Shown one piece after another: positions 45,151 through 60,100 of a stretch of 64,000 bases of DNA. The notes beneath the pieces were generated by a model. That model ran no database searches. It was not told the DNA's origin and was given only the letters and a program-made list of their open reading frames with translations. The translations under genes were made by a program, and so were the position numbers. Source of the stretch: Nematostella vectensis (lineage: Eukaryota; Cnidaria; Anthozoa; Actiniaria; Edwardsiidae). Position 1 is the stretch's first letter. The number at the start of each line of letters is the position of its first letter. The stretch covers positions 12,575,951 to 12,639,950 of the forward strand of contig NC_064041.1 of the NCBI RefSeq assembly GCF_932526225.1, given 5' to 3'.

Positions 45151-48100
45151 TTCCTTGCTCATCCTTGCTTTCCTTTCCCATGATGCTATTTACAAGGCTT
45201 TATTCCTTGCTCATCCTTGCTCCCCTTTCCATTCCCATGATGCTATTTACAAGGCTTTATTCCTTGCTCGTCCTTGATCCTCTTTCCTTTCCCATGATGC
45301 TATTTACAAGTCTTTATTCCTTGCTCATCCTTGCTCCCCTTTCCTTTCCCATGATGCTATTTACAAGGCTTTATTCCTTGCTCGTCCTTGATCCTCTTTC
45401 CTTTCCCATGATGCTATTTACAAGTCTTTATTCCTTGCTCATCCTTGCTCCCCTTTCCTTTCCCATGATGCTATTTACAAGGCTTTATTCCTTGCTCGTC
45501 CTTGATCCTCTTTCCTTTCCCATGATGCTATTTACAAGTCTTTATTCCTTGCTCATCCTTGCTCCCCTTTCCTTTCCCATGATGCTATTTACAAGGCTTT
45601 ATTCCTTGCTCGTCCTTGATCCTCTTTCCTTTCCCATGATGCTATTTACAAGGCTTTATTCCTTGCTCATCCTTGCTCCCCTTTCCTTTCCCATGATGTT
45701 ATTTACAAGGCTTTATTCCTTGCTCATCCTTGATTTCCTTTCCCATGATGCTATTTACAAGGCTTTATTCCTTGCTCATCCTTGCTCCCCTTTCCTTTCC
45801 CATGATGCTATTTACAAGGCTTTATTCCTTGCTCATCCTTGCTCCCCTTTCCTTTCCCATGATGCTATTTACAAGGCTTTATTCCTTGCTCGAGCTTACT
45901 CCCCTTTCCTTTCCCATGATGCTATTTACAAGGCTTTATTCCTTGCTCATCCTTGCTCCCCTTTCCTTTCCCATGATGCTATTTACAAGGCTTTATTCCT
46001 TGCTCATCCTTGCTTTCCTTTCCCATGATGCTATTTACAAGGCTTTATTCCTTGCTCATCCTTGCTTTCCTTTCCCATGATGCTATTTACAAGGCTTTAT
46101 TCCTTGCTCATCCTTGATTTCCTTTCCCATGATGCTATTTACAAGGCTTTATTCCTTGCTCATCCTTGCTCCCCTTTCCTTTCCCATGATGCTATTTACA
46201 AGGCTTTATTCCTTGCTCATCCTTGCTCCCCTATCCTTTCCCATGATGCTATTTACAAGGCTTTATTCCTTGCTCGAGCTTACTCCCCTTTCCTTTCCCA
46301 TGATGCTATTTACAAGGCTTTATTCCTTGCTCATCCTTGCTTTCCTTTCCCATGATGCTATTTACAAGGCTTTATTCCTTGCTCATCCTTGCTTTCCTTT
46401 CCCATGATGCTATTTACAAGGCTTTATTCCTTGCTCATCCTTGCTTTCCTTTCCCATGATGCTATTTACAAGGCTTTATTCCTTGCTCGTCCTTGCTCCC
46501 CTTTCCTTTCCCATGATGCTATTTACAAGGCTTTATTCCTTGCTCATCCTTACTCCCCTTTCCTTTCCCATGATGCTATTTACAAGGCTTTATTCCTTGC
46601 TCATCCTTGCTTTCCTTTCCCATGATGCTATTTACAAGGCTTTATTCCTTGCTCATCCTTGCTTTCCTTTCCCATGATGCTATTTTCAAGGCTTTATTCC
46701 TTGCTCGTCCTTGCTCCCCTTTCCTTTCCCATGATGCTATTTACAAGGCTTTATTCCTTGCTCGTCCTTGATCCTCTTTCCTTTCCCATGATGCTATTTA
46801 CAAGGCTTTATTCCTTGCTCATCCTTGCTCCCCTTTCCTTTCCCATGATGCTATTTACAAGGCTTTATTCCTTGCTCATCCTTGCTCCCCTTTCCTTTCC
46901 CATGATGCTATTTACAAGGCTTTATTCCTTGCTCGAGCTTACTCCCCTTTCCTTTCCCATGATGCTATTTACAAGGCTTTATTCCTTGCTCATCCTTGCT
47001 CCCCTTTCCTTTCCCATGATGCTATTTACAAGGCTTTATTCCTTGCTCGTCCTTACTCCTCTTTCCTTTCCCATGATGCTATTTACAAGTCTTTATTCCT
47101 TGCTCATCCTTGCTCCCCTTTCCTTTCCCATGATGCTATTTACAAGGCTTTATTCCTTGCTCATCCTTGCTCCCCTTTCCTTTCCCATGATGCTATTTAC
47201 AAGGCTTTATTCCTTGCTCATCCTTGCTTTCCTTTCCTTTCCCATGATGCTATTTACAAGGCTTTATTCCTTGCTCGTCCTTACTCCTCTTTCCTTTCCC
47301 ATGATGCTATTTACAAGTCTTTATTCCTTGCTCATCCTTGCTCCCCTTTCCTTTCCCATGATGCTATTTACAAGGCTTTATTCCTTGCTCATCCTTGATT
47401 TCCTTTCCCATGATGCTATTTACAAGGCTTTATTCCTTGCTCATCCTTGCTCCCCTTTCCTTACTTATGATGCTATTTACAAGGCTTTATTCCTTGCTCA
47501 TCCTTGCTCCCCTTTCCTTTCCCATGATGCTATTTACAAGGCTTTATTCCTTGCTCATCCTTGCTCCCCTTTCCTTTCCCATGATGCTATTTACAAGGCT
47601 TTATTCCTTGCTCATCCTTGCTCCCCTTTCCTTTCCCATGATGCTATTTACAAGGCTTTATTCCTTGCTCGAGCTTACTCCCCTTTCCTTTCCCATGATG
47701 CTATTTACAAGGCTTTATTCCTTGCTCATCCTTGCTCCCCTTTCCTTTCCCATGATGCTATTTACAAGGCTTTATTCCTTGCTCGAGCTTACTCCCCTTT
47801 CCTTTCCCATGATGCTATTTACAAGGCTTTATTCCTTGCTCATCCTTGCTCCCCTTTCCTTTCCCATGATGCTATTTACAAGGCTTTATTCCTTGCTCGT
47901 CCTTACTCCTCTTTCCTTTCCCATGATGCTATTTACAAGTCTTTATTCCTTGCTCATCCTTGCTCCCCTTTCCTTTCCCATGATGCTATTTACAAGGCTT
48001 TATTCCTTGCTCATCCTTGCTCCCCTTTCCTTTCCCATGATGCTATTTACAAGGCTTTATTCCTTGCTCATCCTTGCTTTCCTTTCCTTTCCCATGATGC

Positions 48101-51100
48101 TATTTACAAGGCTTTATTCCTTGCTCGTCCTTACTCCTCTTTCCTTTCCCATGATGCTATTTACAAGTCTTTATTCCTTGCTCATCCTTGCTCCCCTTTC
48201 CTTTCCCATGATGCTATTTACAAGGCTTTATTCCTTGCTCATCCTTGATTTCCTTTCCCATGATGCTATTTACAAGGCTTTATTCCTTGCTCATCCTTGC
48301 TCCCCTTTCCTTACTTATGATGCTATTTACAAGGCTTTATTCCTTGCTCATCCTTGCTCCCCTTTCCTTTCCCATGATGCTATTTACAAGGCTTTATTCC
48401 TTGCTCATCCTTGCTCCCCTTTCCTTTCCCATGATGCTATTTACAAGGCTTTATTCCTTGCTCATCCTTGCTCCCCTTTCCTTTCCCATGATGCTATTTA
48501 CAAGGCTTTATTCCTTGCTCGAGCTTACTCCCCTTTCCTTTCCCATGATGCTATTTACAAGGCTTTATTCCTTGCTCATCCTTGCTCCCCTTTCCTTTCC
48601 CATGATGCTATTTACAAGGCTTTATTCCTTGCTCATCCTTGCTTTCCTTTCCCATGATGCTATTTACAAGGCTTTATTCCTTGCTCATCCTTGCTTTCCT
48701 TTCCCATGATGCTATTTACAAGGCTTTATTCCTTGCTCATCCTTGATTTCCTTTCCCATGATGCTATTTACAAGGCTTTATTCCTTGCTCATCCTTGCTC
48801 CCCTTTCCTTTCCCATGATGCTATTTACAAGGCTTTATTCCTTGCTCATCCTTGCTCCCCTTTCCTTTCCCATGATGTTATTTACAAGGCTTTATTCCTT
48901 GCTCGAGCTTGCTCCCCTTTCCTTTCCCATGATGCTATTTACAAGGCTTTATTCCTTGCTCGTCCTTGCTCCCCTTTCCTTTCCCATGATGCTATTTACA
49001 AGGCTTTATTCCTTGCTCATCCTTGCTCCCCTTTCCTTTCCCATGATGCTATTTACAAGGCTTTATTCCTTGCTCATCCTTGCTCCCCTTTCCTTTCCCA
49101 TGATGCTATTTACAAGGCTTTATTCCTTGCTCATCCTTGCTCCCCTTTCCTTTCCCATGATGTTATTTACAAGGCTTTATTCCTTGCTCGTCCTTGCTCC
49201 CCTTTCCTTTCCCATGATGCTATTTACAAGGCTTTATTCCTTGCTCATCCTTGCTCCCCTTTCCTTTCCCATGATGCTATTTACAAGGCTTTATTCCTTG
49301 CTCATCCTTACTCCCCTTTCCTTTCCCATGATGCTATTTACAAGTCTTTATTCCTTGCTCATCCTTACTCCCCTTTCCTTTCCCATGATGCTATTTACAA
49401 GGCTTTATTCCTTGCTCATCCTTGCTCCCCTTTCCTTTCCCATGATGCTATTTACAAGTCGTTATTCCTTGCTCGAGCTTACTCCCCTTTCCTTTCCCAT
49501 GATGCTATTTACAAGGCTTTATTCCTTGCTCGTCCTTGCTCCCCTTTCCTTTCCCATGATGCTATTTACAAGGCTTTATTCCTTGCTCATCCTTGCTCCC
49601 CTTTCCTTTCCCATGATGCTATTTACAAGGCTTTATTCCTTGCTCATCCTTGCTCCCCTTTCCTTTCCCATGATGCTATTTACAAGGCTTTATTCCTTGC
49701 TCATCCTTGCTTTTCTTTCCCATGATGCTATTTACAAGGCTTTATTCCTTGCTCATTCTTGCTCCCCTTTCCTTTCCCATGATGCTATTTACAAGGCTTT
49801 ATTCCTTGCTCATCCTTGCTCCCCTTTCCTTTCCCATGATGCTATTTACAAGGCTTTATTCCTTGCTCGTCCTTACTCCTCTTTCCTTTCCCATGATGCT
49901 ATTTACAAGGCTTTATTCCTTGCTCATCCTTGCTCCCCTTTCCTTTCCCATGATGCTATTTACAAGGCTTTATTCCTTGCTCGTCCTTACTCCCCTTTCC
50001 TTTCCCATGATGCTATTTACAAGTCTTTATTCCTTGCTCATCCTTGCTCCCCTTTCCTTTCCCATGATGCTATTTACAAGGCTTTATTCCTTGCTCATCC
50101 TTGCTCCCCTTTCCTTTCCCATGATGCTATTTACAAGGCTTTATTCCTTGCTCATCCTTGCTCCCCTTTCCTTTCCCATGATGCTATTTACAAGGCTTTA
50201 TTCCTTGCTCGTCCTTGCTCCCCTTTCCTTTCCCATGATGCTATTTACAAGGCTTTATTCCTTGCTCATCCTTACTCCCCTTTCCTTTCCCATGATGCTA
50301 TTTACAAGGCTTTATTCCTTGCTCGAGCTTGCTCCCCTTTCCTTTCCCATGATGCTATTTACAAGGCTTTATTCCTTGCTCATCCTTGCTCCCCTTTCCT
50401 TTCCCATGATGCTATTTACAAGGCTTTATTCCTTGCTCATCCTTGCTCCCCTTTCCTTTCCCATCATGCTATTTACAAGGCTTTATTCCTTGCTCATCCT
50501 TGCTCCCCTTTCCTTTCCCATGATGCTATTTACAAGGCTTTATTCCTTGCTCGAGCTTACTCCCCTTTCCTTTCCCATGATGCTATTTACAAGGCTTTAT
50601 TCCTTGCTCATCCTTGCTCCCCTTTCCTTTCCCATGATGCTATTTACAAGGCTTTATTCCTTGCTCATCCTTGCTTTCCTTTCCCATGATGCTATTTACA
50701 AGGCTTTATTCCTTGCTCATCCTTGCTTTCCTTTCCCATGATGCTATTTACAAGGCTTTATTCCTTGCTCATCCTTGATTTCCTTTCCCATGATGCTATT
50801 TACAAGGCTTTATTCCTTGCTCATCCTTGCTCCCCTTTCCTTTCCCATGATGCTATTTACAAGGCTTTATTCCTTGCTCATCCTTGCTCCCCTTTCCTTT
50901 CCCATGATGTTATTTACAAGGCTTTATTCCTTGCTCGAGCTTGCTCCCCTTTCCTTTCCCATGATGCTATTTACAAGGCTTTATTCCTTGCTCGTCCTTG
51001 CTCCCCTTTCCTTTCCCATGATGCTATTTACAAGGCTTTATTCCTTGCTCATCCTTGCTCCCCTTTCCTTTCCCATGATGCTATTTACAAGGCTTTATTC

Positions 51101-54100
51101 CTTGCTCATCCTTGCTCCCCTTTCCTTTCCCATGATGCTATTTACAAGGCTTTATTCCTTGCTCATCCTTGCTCCCCTTTCCTTTCCCATGATGTTATTT
51201 ACAAGGCTTTATTCCTTGCTCGTCCTTGCTCCCCTTTCCTTTCCCATGATGCTATTTACAAGGCTTTATTCCTTGCTCATCCTTGCTCCCCTTTCCTTTC
51301 CCATGATGCTATTTACAAGGCTTTATTCCTTGCTCATCCTTACTCCCCTTTCCTTTCCCATGATGCTATTTACAAGTCTTTATTCCTTGCTCATCCTTGC
51401 TCCCCTTTCCTTTCCCATGATGCTATTTACAAGTCGTTATTCCTTGCTCGAGCTTACTCCCCTTTCCTTTCCCATGATGCTATTTACAAGGCTTTATTCC
51501 TTGCTCGTCCTTGCTCCCCTTTCCTTTCCCATGATGCTATTTACAAGGCTTTATTCCTTGCTCATCCTTGCTCCCCTTTCCTTTCCCATGATGCTATTTA
51601 CAAGGCTTTATTCCTTGCTCATCCTTGCTCCCCTTTCCTTTCCCATGATGCTATTTACAAGGCTTTATTCCTTGCTCATCCTTGCTTTTCTTTCCCATGA
51701 TGCTATTTACAAGGCTTTATTCCTTGCTCATCCTTGCTCCCCTTTCCTTTCCCATGATGCTATTTACAAGGCTTTATTCCTTGCTCATCCTTGCTCCCCT
51801 TTCCTTTCCCATGATGCTATTTACAAGGCTTTATTCCTTGCTCGTCCTTACTCCCCTTTCCTTTCCCATGATGCTATTTACAAGGCTTTATTCCTTGCTC
51901 ATCCTTGCTCCCCTTTCCTTTCCCATGATGCTATTTACAAGGCTTTATTCCTTGCTCATCCTTGCTCCCCTTTCCTTTCCCATGATGCTATTTACAAGGC
52001 TTTATTCCTTGCTCATCCTTGCTCCCCTTTCCTTTCCCATGATGCTATTTACAAGGCTTTATTCCTTGCTCATCCTTGCTCCCCTTTCCTTTCCCATGAT
52101 GCTATTTACAAGGCTCTATTCCTTGCTCATCCTTACTCCCCTTTCCTTTCCCATGATGCTATTTACAAGGCTTTATTCCTTGCTCATCCTTGCTCCCCTT
52201 TCCTTTCCCATGATGCTATTTACAAGGCTTTATTCCTTGCTCATCCTTGCTTTCCTTTCCCATGATGCTATTTACAAGGCTTTATTCCTTGCTCATCCTT
52301 GATTTCCTTTCCCATGATGCTATTTACAAGGCTTTATTCCTTGCTCATCCTTGCTCCCCTTTCCTTTCCCATGATGCTATTTACAAGGCTTTATTCCTTG
52401 CTCATCCTTGCTCCCCTTTCCTTTCCCATGATGCTATTTACAAGGCTTTATTCCTTGCTCGAGCTTACTCCCCTTTCCTTTCCCATGATGCTATTTACAA
52501 GGCTTTATTCCTTGCTCATCCTTGCTCCCCTTTCCTTTCCCATGATGCTATTTACAAGGCTTTATTCCTTGCTCATCCTTGCTTTCCTTTCCCATGATGC
52601 TATTTACAAGGCTTTATTCCTTGCTCATCCTTGCTTTCCTTTCCCATGATGCTATTTACAAGGCTTTATTCCTTGCTCATCCTTGATTTCCTTTCCCATG
52701 ATGCTATTTACAAGGCTTTATTCCTTGCTCATCCTTGCTCCCCTTTCCTTTCCCATGATGCTATTTACAAGGCTTTATTCCTTGCTCATCCTTGCTCCCC
52801 TTTCCTTTCCCATGATGTTATTTACAAGGCTTTATTCCTTGCTCGAGCTTGCTCCCCTTTCCTTTCCCATGATGCTATTTACAAGGCTTTATTCCTTGCT
52901 CGTCCTTGCTCCCCTTTCCTTTCCCATGATGCTATTTACAAGGCTTTATTCCTTGCTCATCCTTGCTCCCCTTTCCTTTCCCATGATGCTATTTACAAGG
53001 CTTTATTCCTTGCTCATCCTTGCTCCCCTTTCCTTTCCCATGATGCTATTTACAAGGCTTTATTCCTTGCTCATCCTTGCTCCCCTTTCCTTTCCCATGA
53101 TGTTATTTACAAGGCTTTATTCCTTGCTCGTCCTTGCTCCCCTTTCCTTTCCCATGATGCTATTTACAAGGCTTTATTCCTTGCTCATCCTTGCTCCCCT
53201 TTCCTTTCCCATGATGCTATTTACAAGGCTTTATTCCTTGCTCATCCTTACTCCCCTTTCCTTTCCCATGATGCTATTTACAAGTCTTTATTCCTTGCTC
53301 ATCCTTACTCCCCTTTCCTTTCCCATGATGCTATTTACAAGGCTTTATTCCTTGCTCATCCTTGCTCCCCTTTCCTTTCCCATGATGCTATTTACAAGTC
53401 GTTATTCCTTGCTCGAGCTTACTCCCCTTTCCTTTCCCATGATGCTATTTACAAGGCTTTATTCCTTGCTCGTCCTTGCTCCCCTTTCCTTTCCCATGAT
53501 GCTATTTACAAGGCTTTATTCCTTGCTCATCCTTACTCCCCTTTCCTTTCCCATGATGCTATTTACAAGGCTTTATTCCTTGCTTATCCTTGCTTTCCTT
53601 TCCTTTCCCATGATGCTATTTACAAGGCTTTATTCCTTGCTCATCCTTGCTCCCGTTTCCTTTCCCATAATGCTATTTACAAGGCTTTATTCCTTGCTCG
53701 TCCTTGCTCCCCTTTCCTTTCCCATGATGCTATTTACAAGGCTTTATTCCTTGCTCATCCTTACTCCCCTTTCCTTTCCCATGATGCTATTTACAAGTCT
53801 TTATTCCTTGCTTGAGCTTACTCCCCTTTCCTTTCCCATGATGCTATTTACAAGGCTTTATTCCTTGCTCATCCTTTCTCCCCTTTCCTTTCCCATGATG
53901 CTATTTACAATGCTTTATTCCTTGCTCATCCTTGCTCCCCTTTCCTTTCCCATGATGCTATTTACAAGTCGTTATTCCTTGCTCGTCCTTACTCCCCTTT
54001 CCTTTCCCATGATGCTATTTACAAGGCTTTTTTCCTTGCTCGTCCTTGCTCCCCTTTCCTTTCCCATGATGCTATTTACAAGGCTTTATTCCTTGCTCAT

Positions 54101-57100
54101 CCTTGCTGACCCCTTTCCTTTCCCATGATGCTATTTACAAGGCTTTATTCCTTGCTCATCCTTGCTCCCCTTTCCTTTCCCGTGATGCTATTTACAAGGC
54201 TTTATTCCTTGCTCGTCCTTGCTCCCCTTTCCTTTCTCATGACTCTATTTACAAGGCTTTATTCCTTGCTCATCCTTGCTCCCCTTTCCTTTCTCATGAT
54301 GCTATTTACAAGGCTTTATTCCTTGCTCATCCTTGATTTCCTTTCCCATGATGCTATTTACAAGGCTTTATTCCTTGCTCGTCCTTGCTCCCCTTTCCTT
54401 TCCCATGATGCTATTTACAAGGCTTTATTCCTTGCTCATCCTTGATTTCCTTTCCCATGATGCTATTTACAAGGCTTTATTCCTTGCTCGTCCTTGCTCC
54501 CCTTTCCTTTCTCATGATGCTATTTACAAGGCTTTATTCCTTGCTCATCCTTGCTCCCCTTTCCTTTCCCATGATGCTATTTACAAGGCTTTATTCCTTG
54601 CTCATCCTTGCTCCCCTTTCCTTTCCCATGATGCTATTTACAAGGCTTTATTCCTTGCTCGTCCTTGCTCCCCTTTCCTTTCCCATGATGCTATTTACAA
54701 GTCTTTATTCCTTGCTCATCCTTGCCCCCCTTTCCTTTCCCATGATGCTATTTACAAGGCTTTATTCCTTGCTCATCCTTGCTCCCCTTTCCTTTCCCAT
54801 GATGCTATTTACAAGTCTTTATTCCTTGCTCATCCTTGCTCCCCTTTCCTTTCCCATGATGCTATTTACAAGGCTTTATTCCTTGCTCATCCTTGCTTTC
54901 CTTTCCCATGATGCTATTTACAAGGCTTTATTCCTTGCTCATCCTTACTCCCCTTTCCTTTCCCATGATGCTATTTACAAGGCTTTATTCCTTGCTTATC
55001 CTTGCTTTCCTTTCCTTTCCCATGATGCTATTTACAAGGCTTTATTCCTTGCTCATCCTTGCTCCCGTTTCCTTTCCCATAATGCTATTTACAAGGCTTT
55101 ATTCCTTGCTCGTCCTTGCTCCCCTTTCCTTTCCCATGATGCTATTTACAAGTCGTTATTCCTTGCTCATCCTTGCTCCCCTTTCCTTTCCCATGATGCT
55201 ATTTACAAGGCTTTATTCCTTGCTCATCCTTGCTCCCCTTTCCTTTCCCATGATGCTATTTACAAGGCTTTATTCCTTGCTCATCCTTGCTCCCCTTTCC
55301 TTTCCCATGATGCTATTTACAAGGCTTTATTCCTTGCTCATCCTTGCTCCCCTTTCCTTTCCCATGATGCTATTTACAAGGCTTTATTCCTTGCTCATCC
55401 TTGCTTTCCTTTCCCATGATGCTATTTACAAGGCTTTATTCCTTGCTCATCCTTACTCCCCTTTCCTTTCCCATGATGCTATTTACAAGGCTTTATTCCT
55501 TGCTCATCCTTGCTCCCCTTTCCTTTCCCATGATGCTATTTACAAGGCTTTATTCCTTGCTCATCCTTGCTCCCCTTTCCTTTCCCATGATGCTATTTAC
55601 AAGTCTTTATTCCTCGCTCATCCTTGCTCCCCTTTCCTTTCCCATGATGCTATTTACAAGGCTTTATTCCTTGCTCATCCTTACTCCCCTTTCCTTTCCC
55701 ATGATGCTATTTACAAGTCTTTATTCCTTGCTCATCCTTGCTCCCCTTTCCTTTCCCATGATGCTATTTACAAGGCTTTATTCCTTGCTCATCCTTGCTC
55801 CCCTTTCCTTTCCCATGATGCTATTTACAAGGCTTTATTCCTTGCTCATCCTTTCTCCCCTTTCCTTTCCCATGATGCTATTTACAAGGCTTTATTCCTT
55901 GCTCATCCTTACTCCCCTTTCCTTTCCCATGATGCTATTTACAAGGCTTTATTCCTTGCTTATCCTTGCTCCCCTTACCTTTCCCATGATGCTATTTACA
56001 AGGCTTTATTCCTTGCTCATCCTTGCTCCCCTTTCCTTTCCCATGATGCTATTTACAAGGCTTTATTCCTTGCTCATCCTTGCTCCCCTTTCCTTACCCA
56101 CGATGCTATTTACAAGGCTTTATTCCTTGCTCATCCTTGCTCCCCTTTCCTTACCCATGATGCTATTTACAAGGCTTTATTCCTTGCTCATCCTTACTCC
56201 CCTTACCTTTCCCATGATGCTATTTACAAGGCTTTATTCCTTGCTCATCCTTGCTCCCCTTTCCTTTCCCATGATGCTATTTACAAGGCTTTATTCCTTG
56301 CTCATCCTTGCTGACCCCTTTCCTTTCCCATGATGCTATTTACAAGGCTTTATTCCTTGCTCGTCCTTGCTCCCCTTTCCTTTCCCATGATGCTATTTAC
56401 AAGGCTTTATTCCTTGCTCATCCTTACTCCCCTTTCCTTTCCCATGATGCTATTTACAAGGCTTTATTCCTTGCTCATCCTTGCTCCCCTTTCCTTTCCC
56501 ATGATGCTATTTACAAGGCTTTATTCCTTGCTCATCCTTGCTCCCCTTTCCTTTCCCATGATGCTATTTACAAGTCTTTATTCCTTGCTCATCCTTACTC
56601 CCCTTTCCTTTCCCATGATGCTATTTACAAGGCTTTATTCCTTGCTCATCCTTGCTCCCCTTTCCTTTCCCATGATGCTATTTACAAGGCTTTATTCCTT
56701 GCTCATCCTTGCTCCCCTTTCCTTTCCCATGATGCTATTTACAAGTCTTTATTCCTCGATCATCCTTGCTCCCCTTTCCTTTCCCATGATGCTATTTACA
56801 AGGCTTTATTCCTTGCTCATCCTTACTCCCCTTTCCTTTCCCATGATGCTATTTACAAGTCTTTATTCCTTGCTCATCCTTGCTCCCCTTTCCTTTCCCA
56901 TGATGCTATTTACAAGGCTTTATTCCTTGCTCATCCTTACTCCCCTTTCCTTTCCCATGATGCTATTTACAAGTCTTTATTCCTTGCTCATCCTTGCCCC
57001 CCTTTCCTTTCCCATGATGCTATTTACAAGTCTTTATTCCTTGCTCATCCTTGCTCCCCTTTCCTTTCCCATGATGCTATTTACAAGGCTTTATTCCTTG

Positions 57101-60100
57101 CTCATCCTTGCTCCCCTTTCCTTTCCCATGATGCTATTTACAAGGCTTTATTCCTTGCTCGTCCTTACTCCCCTTTCCTTTCCCATGATGCTATTTACAA
57201 GGCTTTATTCCTTGCTCATCCTTGCTCCCCTTTCCTTTCCCATGATGCTATTTACAAGGCTTTATTCCTTGCTCATCCTTACTCCCCTTTCCTTTCTCAT
57301 GATGCTATTTACAAGGCTTTATTCCTTGCTCATCCTTGCTCCCCTTTCCTTTCCCATGATGCTATTTACAAGGCTTTATTCCTTGCTCGTCCTTGCTCCC
57401 CTTTCCTTACCCATGATGCTATTTACAAGGCTTTATTCCTTGCTCATCCTTGCTCCCCTTTCCTTTCCCATGATGCTATTTACAAGGCTTTATTCCTTGC
57501 TCATCCTTACTCCCCTTTCCTTTCCCATGATGCTATTTACAAGGCTTTATTCCTTGCTCATCCTTGCTCCCCTTTCCTTTCCCATGATGCTATTTACAAG
57601 GCTTTATTCCTTGCTCATCCTTGCTCCCCTTTCCTTTCCCATGATGTTATTTACAAGGCTTTATTCCTTGCTCATCCTTGCTCCCCTTTCCTTTCCCATA
57701 ATGCTATTTACAAGGCTTTATTCTTTACTCCCCTTTCCTTTCCCATGATGCTATTTACAAGGCTTTATTCCTTGCTCGTCCTTACTCCCCTTTCCTTTCC
57801 CATGATGCTATTTACAAGGCTTTATTCCTTGCTCGTCCTTGCTCCCCTTTCCTTTCCCATGATGCTATTTACAAGGCTTTATTCCTTGCTCATCCTTACT
57901 CCCCTTTCCTTTCCCATGATGCTATTTACAAGGCTTTATTCCTTGCTCGTCCTTACTCCCCTTTCCTTTCCCATGATGCTATTTACAAGGCTTTATTCCT
58001 TGCTCATCCTTGCTCCCCTTTCCTTTCCCATGATGCTATTTACAAGGCTTTATTCCTTGCTCGTCCTTGCTCCCCTTTCCTTTCCCATGATGCTATTTAC
58101 AAGGCTTTATTCCTTGCTCATCCTTGCTCCCCTTTCCTTTCCCATGATGCTATTTACAAGGCTTTATTCCTTGCTCATCCTTACTCCCCTTTCCTTTCCC
58201 ATGATGCTATTTACAAGGCTTTATTCCTTGCTCGTCCTTGCTCCCCTTTCCTTTCCCATGATGCTATTTACAAGGCTTTATTCCTTGTTCATCCTTGCTC
58301 CCCTTTCCTTTCCCATGATGCTATTTACAAGGCTTTATTCCTTGCTCATCCTTACTCCCCTTTCCTTTCCCATGATGCTATTTACAAGGCTTTATTCCTT
58401 GCTCGTCCTTGCTCCCCTTTCCTTTCCCATGATGCTATTTACAAGGCTTTATTCCTTGTTCATCCTTGCTCCCCTTTCCTTTCCCATGATGCTATTTACA
58501 AGGCTTTATTCCTTGCTCATCCTTGCTCCCCTTTCCTTTCCCATGATGCTATTTACAAGGCTTTATTCCTTGCTTATCCTTACTCCCCTTTCCTTTCCCA
58601 TGATGCTATTTACAAGGCTTTATTCCTTGCTCGTCCTTGCTCCCCTTTCCTTTCCCATGATGCTATTTACAAGGCTTTATTCCTTGCTCATTCTTGCTCC
58701 CCTTTCCTTTCCCATGATGCTATTTACAAGGCTTTATTCCTTGCTTATCCTTGCTTTCCTTTCCTTTCCCATGATGCTATTTACAAGGCTTTATTCCTTG
58801 CTCATCCTTGCTCCCCTTTCCTTTCCCATGATGCTATTTACAAGGCTTTATTCCTTGCTTATCCTTGCTCCCCTTTCCTTTCCCATGATGCTATTTACAA
58901 GGCTTTATTCCTTGCTCGTCCTTACTCCCCTTTCCTTTCCCATGATGCTATTTACAAGTCGTTATTCCTTGCTCATCCTTACTCTCCTTTCCTTTCCCAT
59001 GATGCTATTTACAAGGCTTTATTCCTTGCTCATCCTTACTCCCCTTTCCTTTCCCATGATGCTATTTACAAGGCTTTATTCCTTGCTCGTCCTTGCTCCC
59101 CTTTCCTTTCCCATGATGCTATTTACAAGGCTTTATTCCTTGCTCATCCTTACTCCCCTTTCCTTTCCCATGATGCTATTTACAAGGCTTTATTCCTTGC
59201 TCGTCCTTGCTCCCCTTTCCTTTCTCATGATGCTATTTACAAGGCTTTATTCCTTGCTCGTCCTTGCTCCCGTTTCCTTTCCCATGATGCTATTTACAAG
59301 GCTTTATTCCTTGCTCATCCTTGCTCCCGTTTCCTTTCCCATGATGCTATTTACAAGGCTTTATTCCTTGCTCGTCCTTGCTCCCCTTTCCTTTCTCATG
59401 ATGCTATTTACAAGGCTTTATTCCTTGCTCGTCCTTGCTCCCCTTTCCTTTCCCATGATGCTATTTACAAGGCTTTATTCCTTGCTCATCCTTGCTCCCC
59501 TTTCCTTTCCCATGATGCTATTTACAAGGCTTTATTCCTTGCTCGTCCTTTCTCCCCTTTCCTTTCCCATGATGCTATTTACAAGGCTTTATTCCTTGCT
59601 CATCCTTGCTCCCCTTTCCTTTCCCATGATGCTATTTACAAGTCTTTATTCCTTGCTCATCCTTGCTCCCGTTTCCTTTCCCATGATGCTATTTACAAGG
59701 CTTTATTCCTTGCTCGTCCTTACTCCCCTTTCCTTTCCCATGATGCTATTTACAAGGCTTTATTCCTTGCTCATCCTTGCTCCCCTTTCCTTTCCCATGA
59801 TGCTATTTACAAGTCTTTATTCCTTGCTCATCCTTGCTCCCGTTTCCTTTCCCATGATGCTATTTACAAGGCTTTATTCCTTGCTCATCCTTGCTCCCCT
59901 TTCCTTTCCCATGATGCTATTTACAAGGCTTTATTCCTTGCTCATCCTTGCTCCCCTTTCCTTTCCCATGATGCTATTTACAAGGCTTTATTCCTTGCTC
60001 ATCCTTGCTCCCCTTTCCTTTCCCATGATGCTATTTACAAGGCTTTATTCCTTGCTCATCCTTACTCCCCTTTCCTTTCCCATGATGCTATTTACAAGGC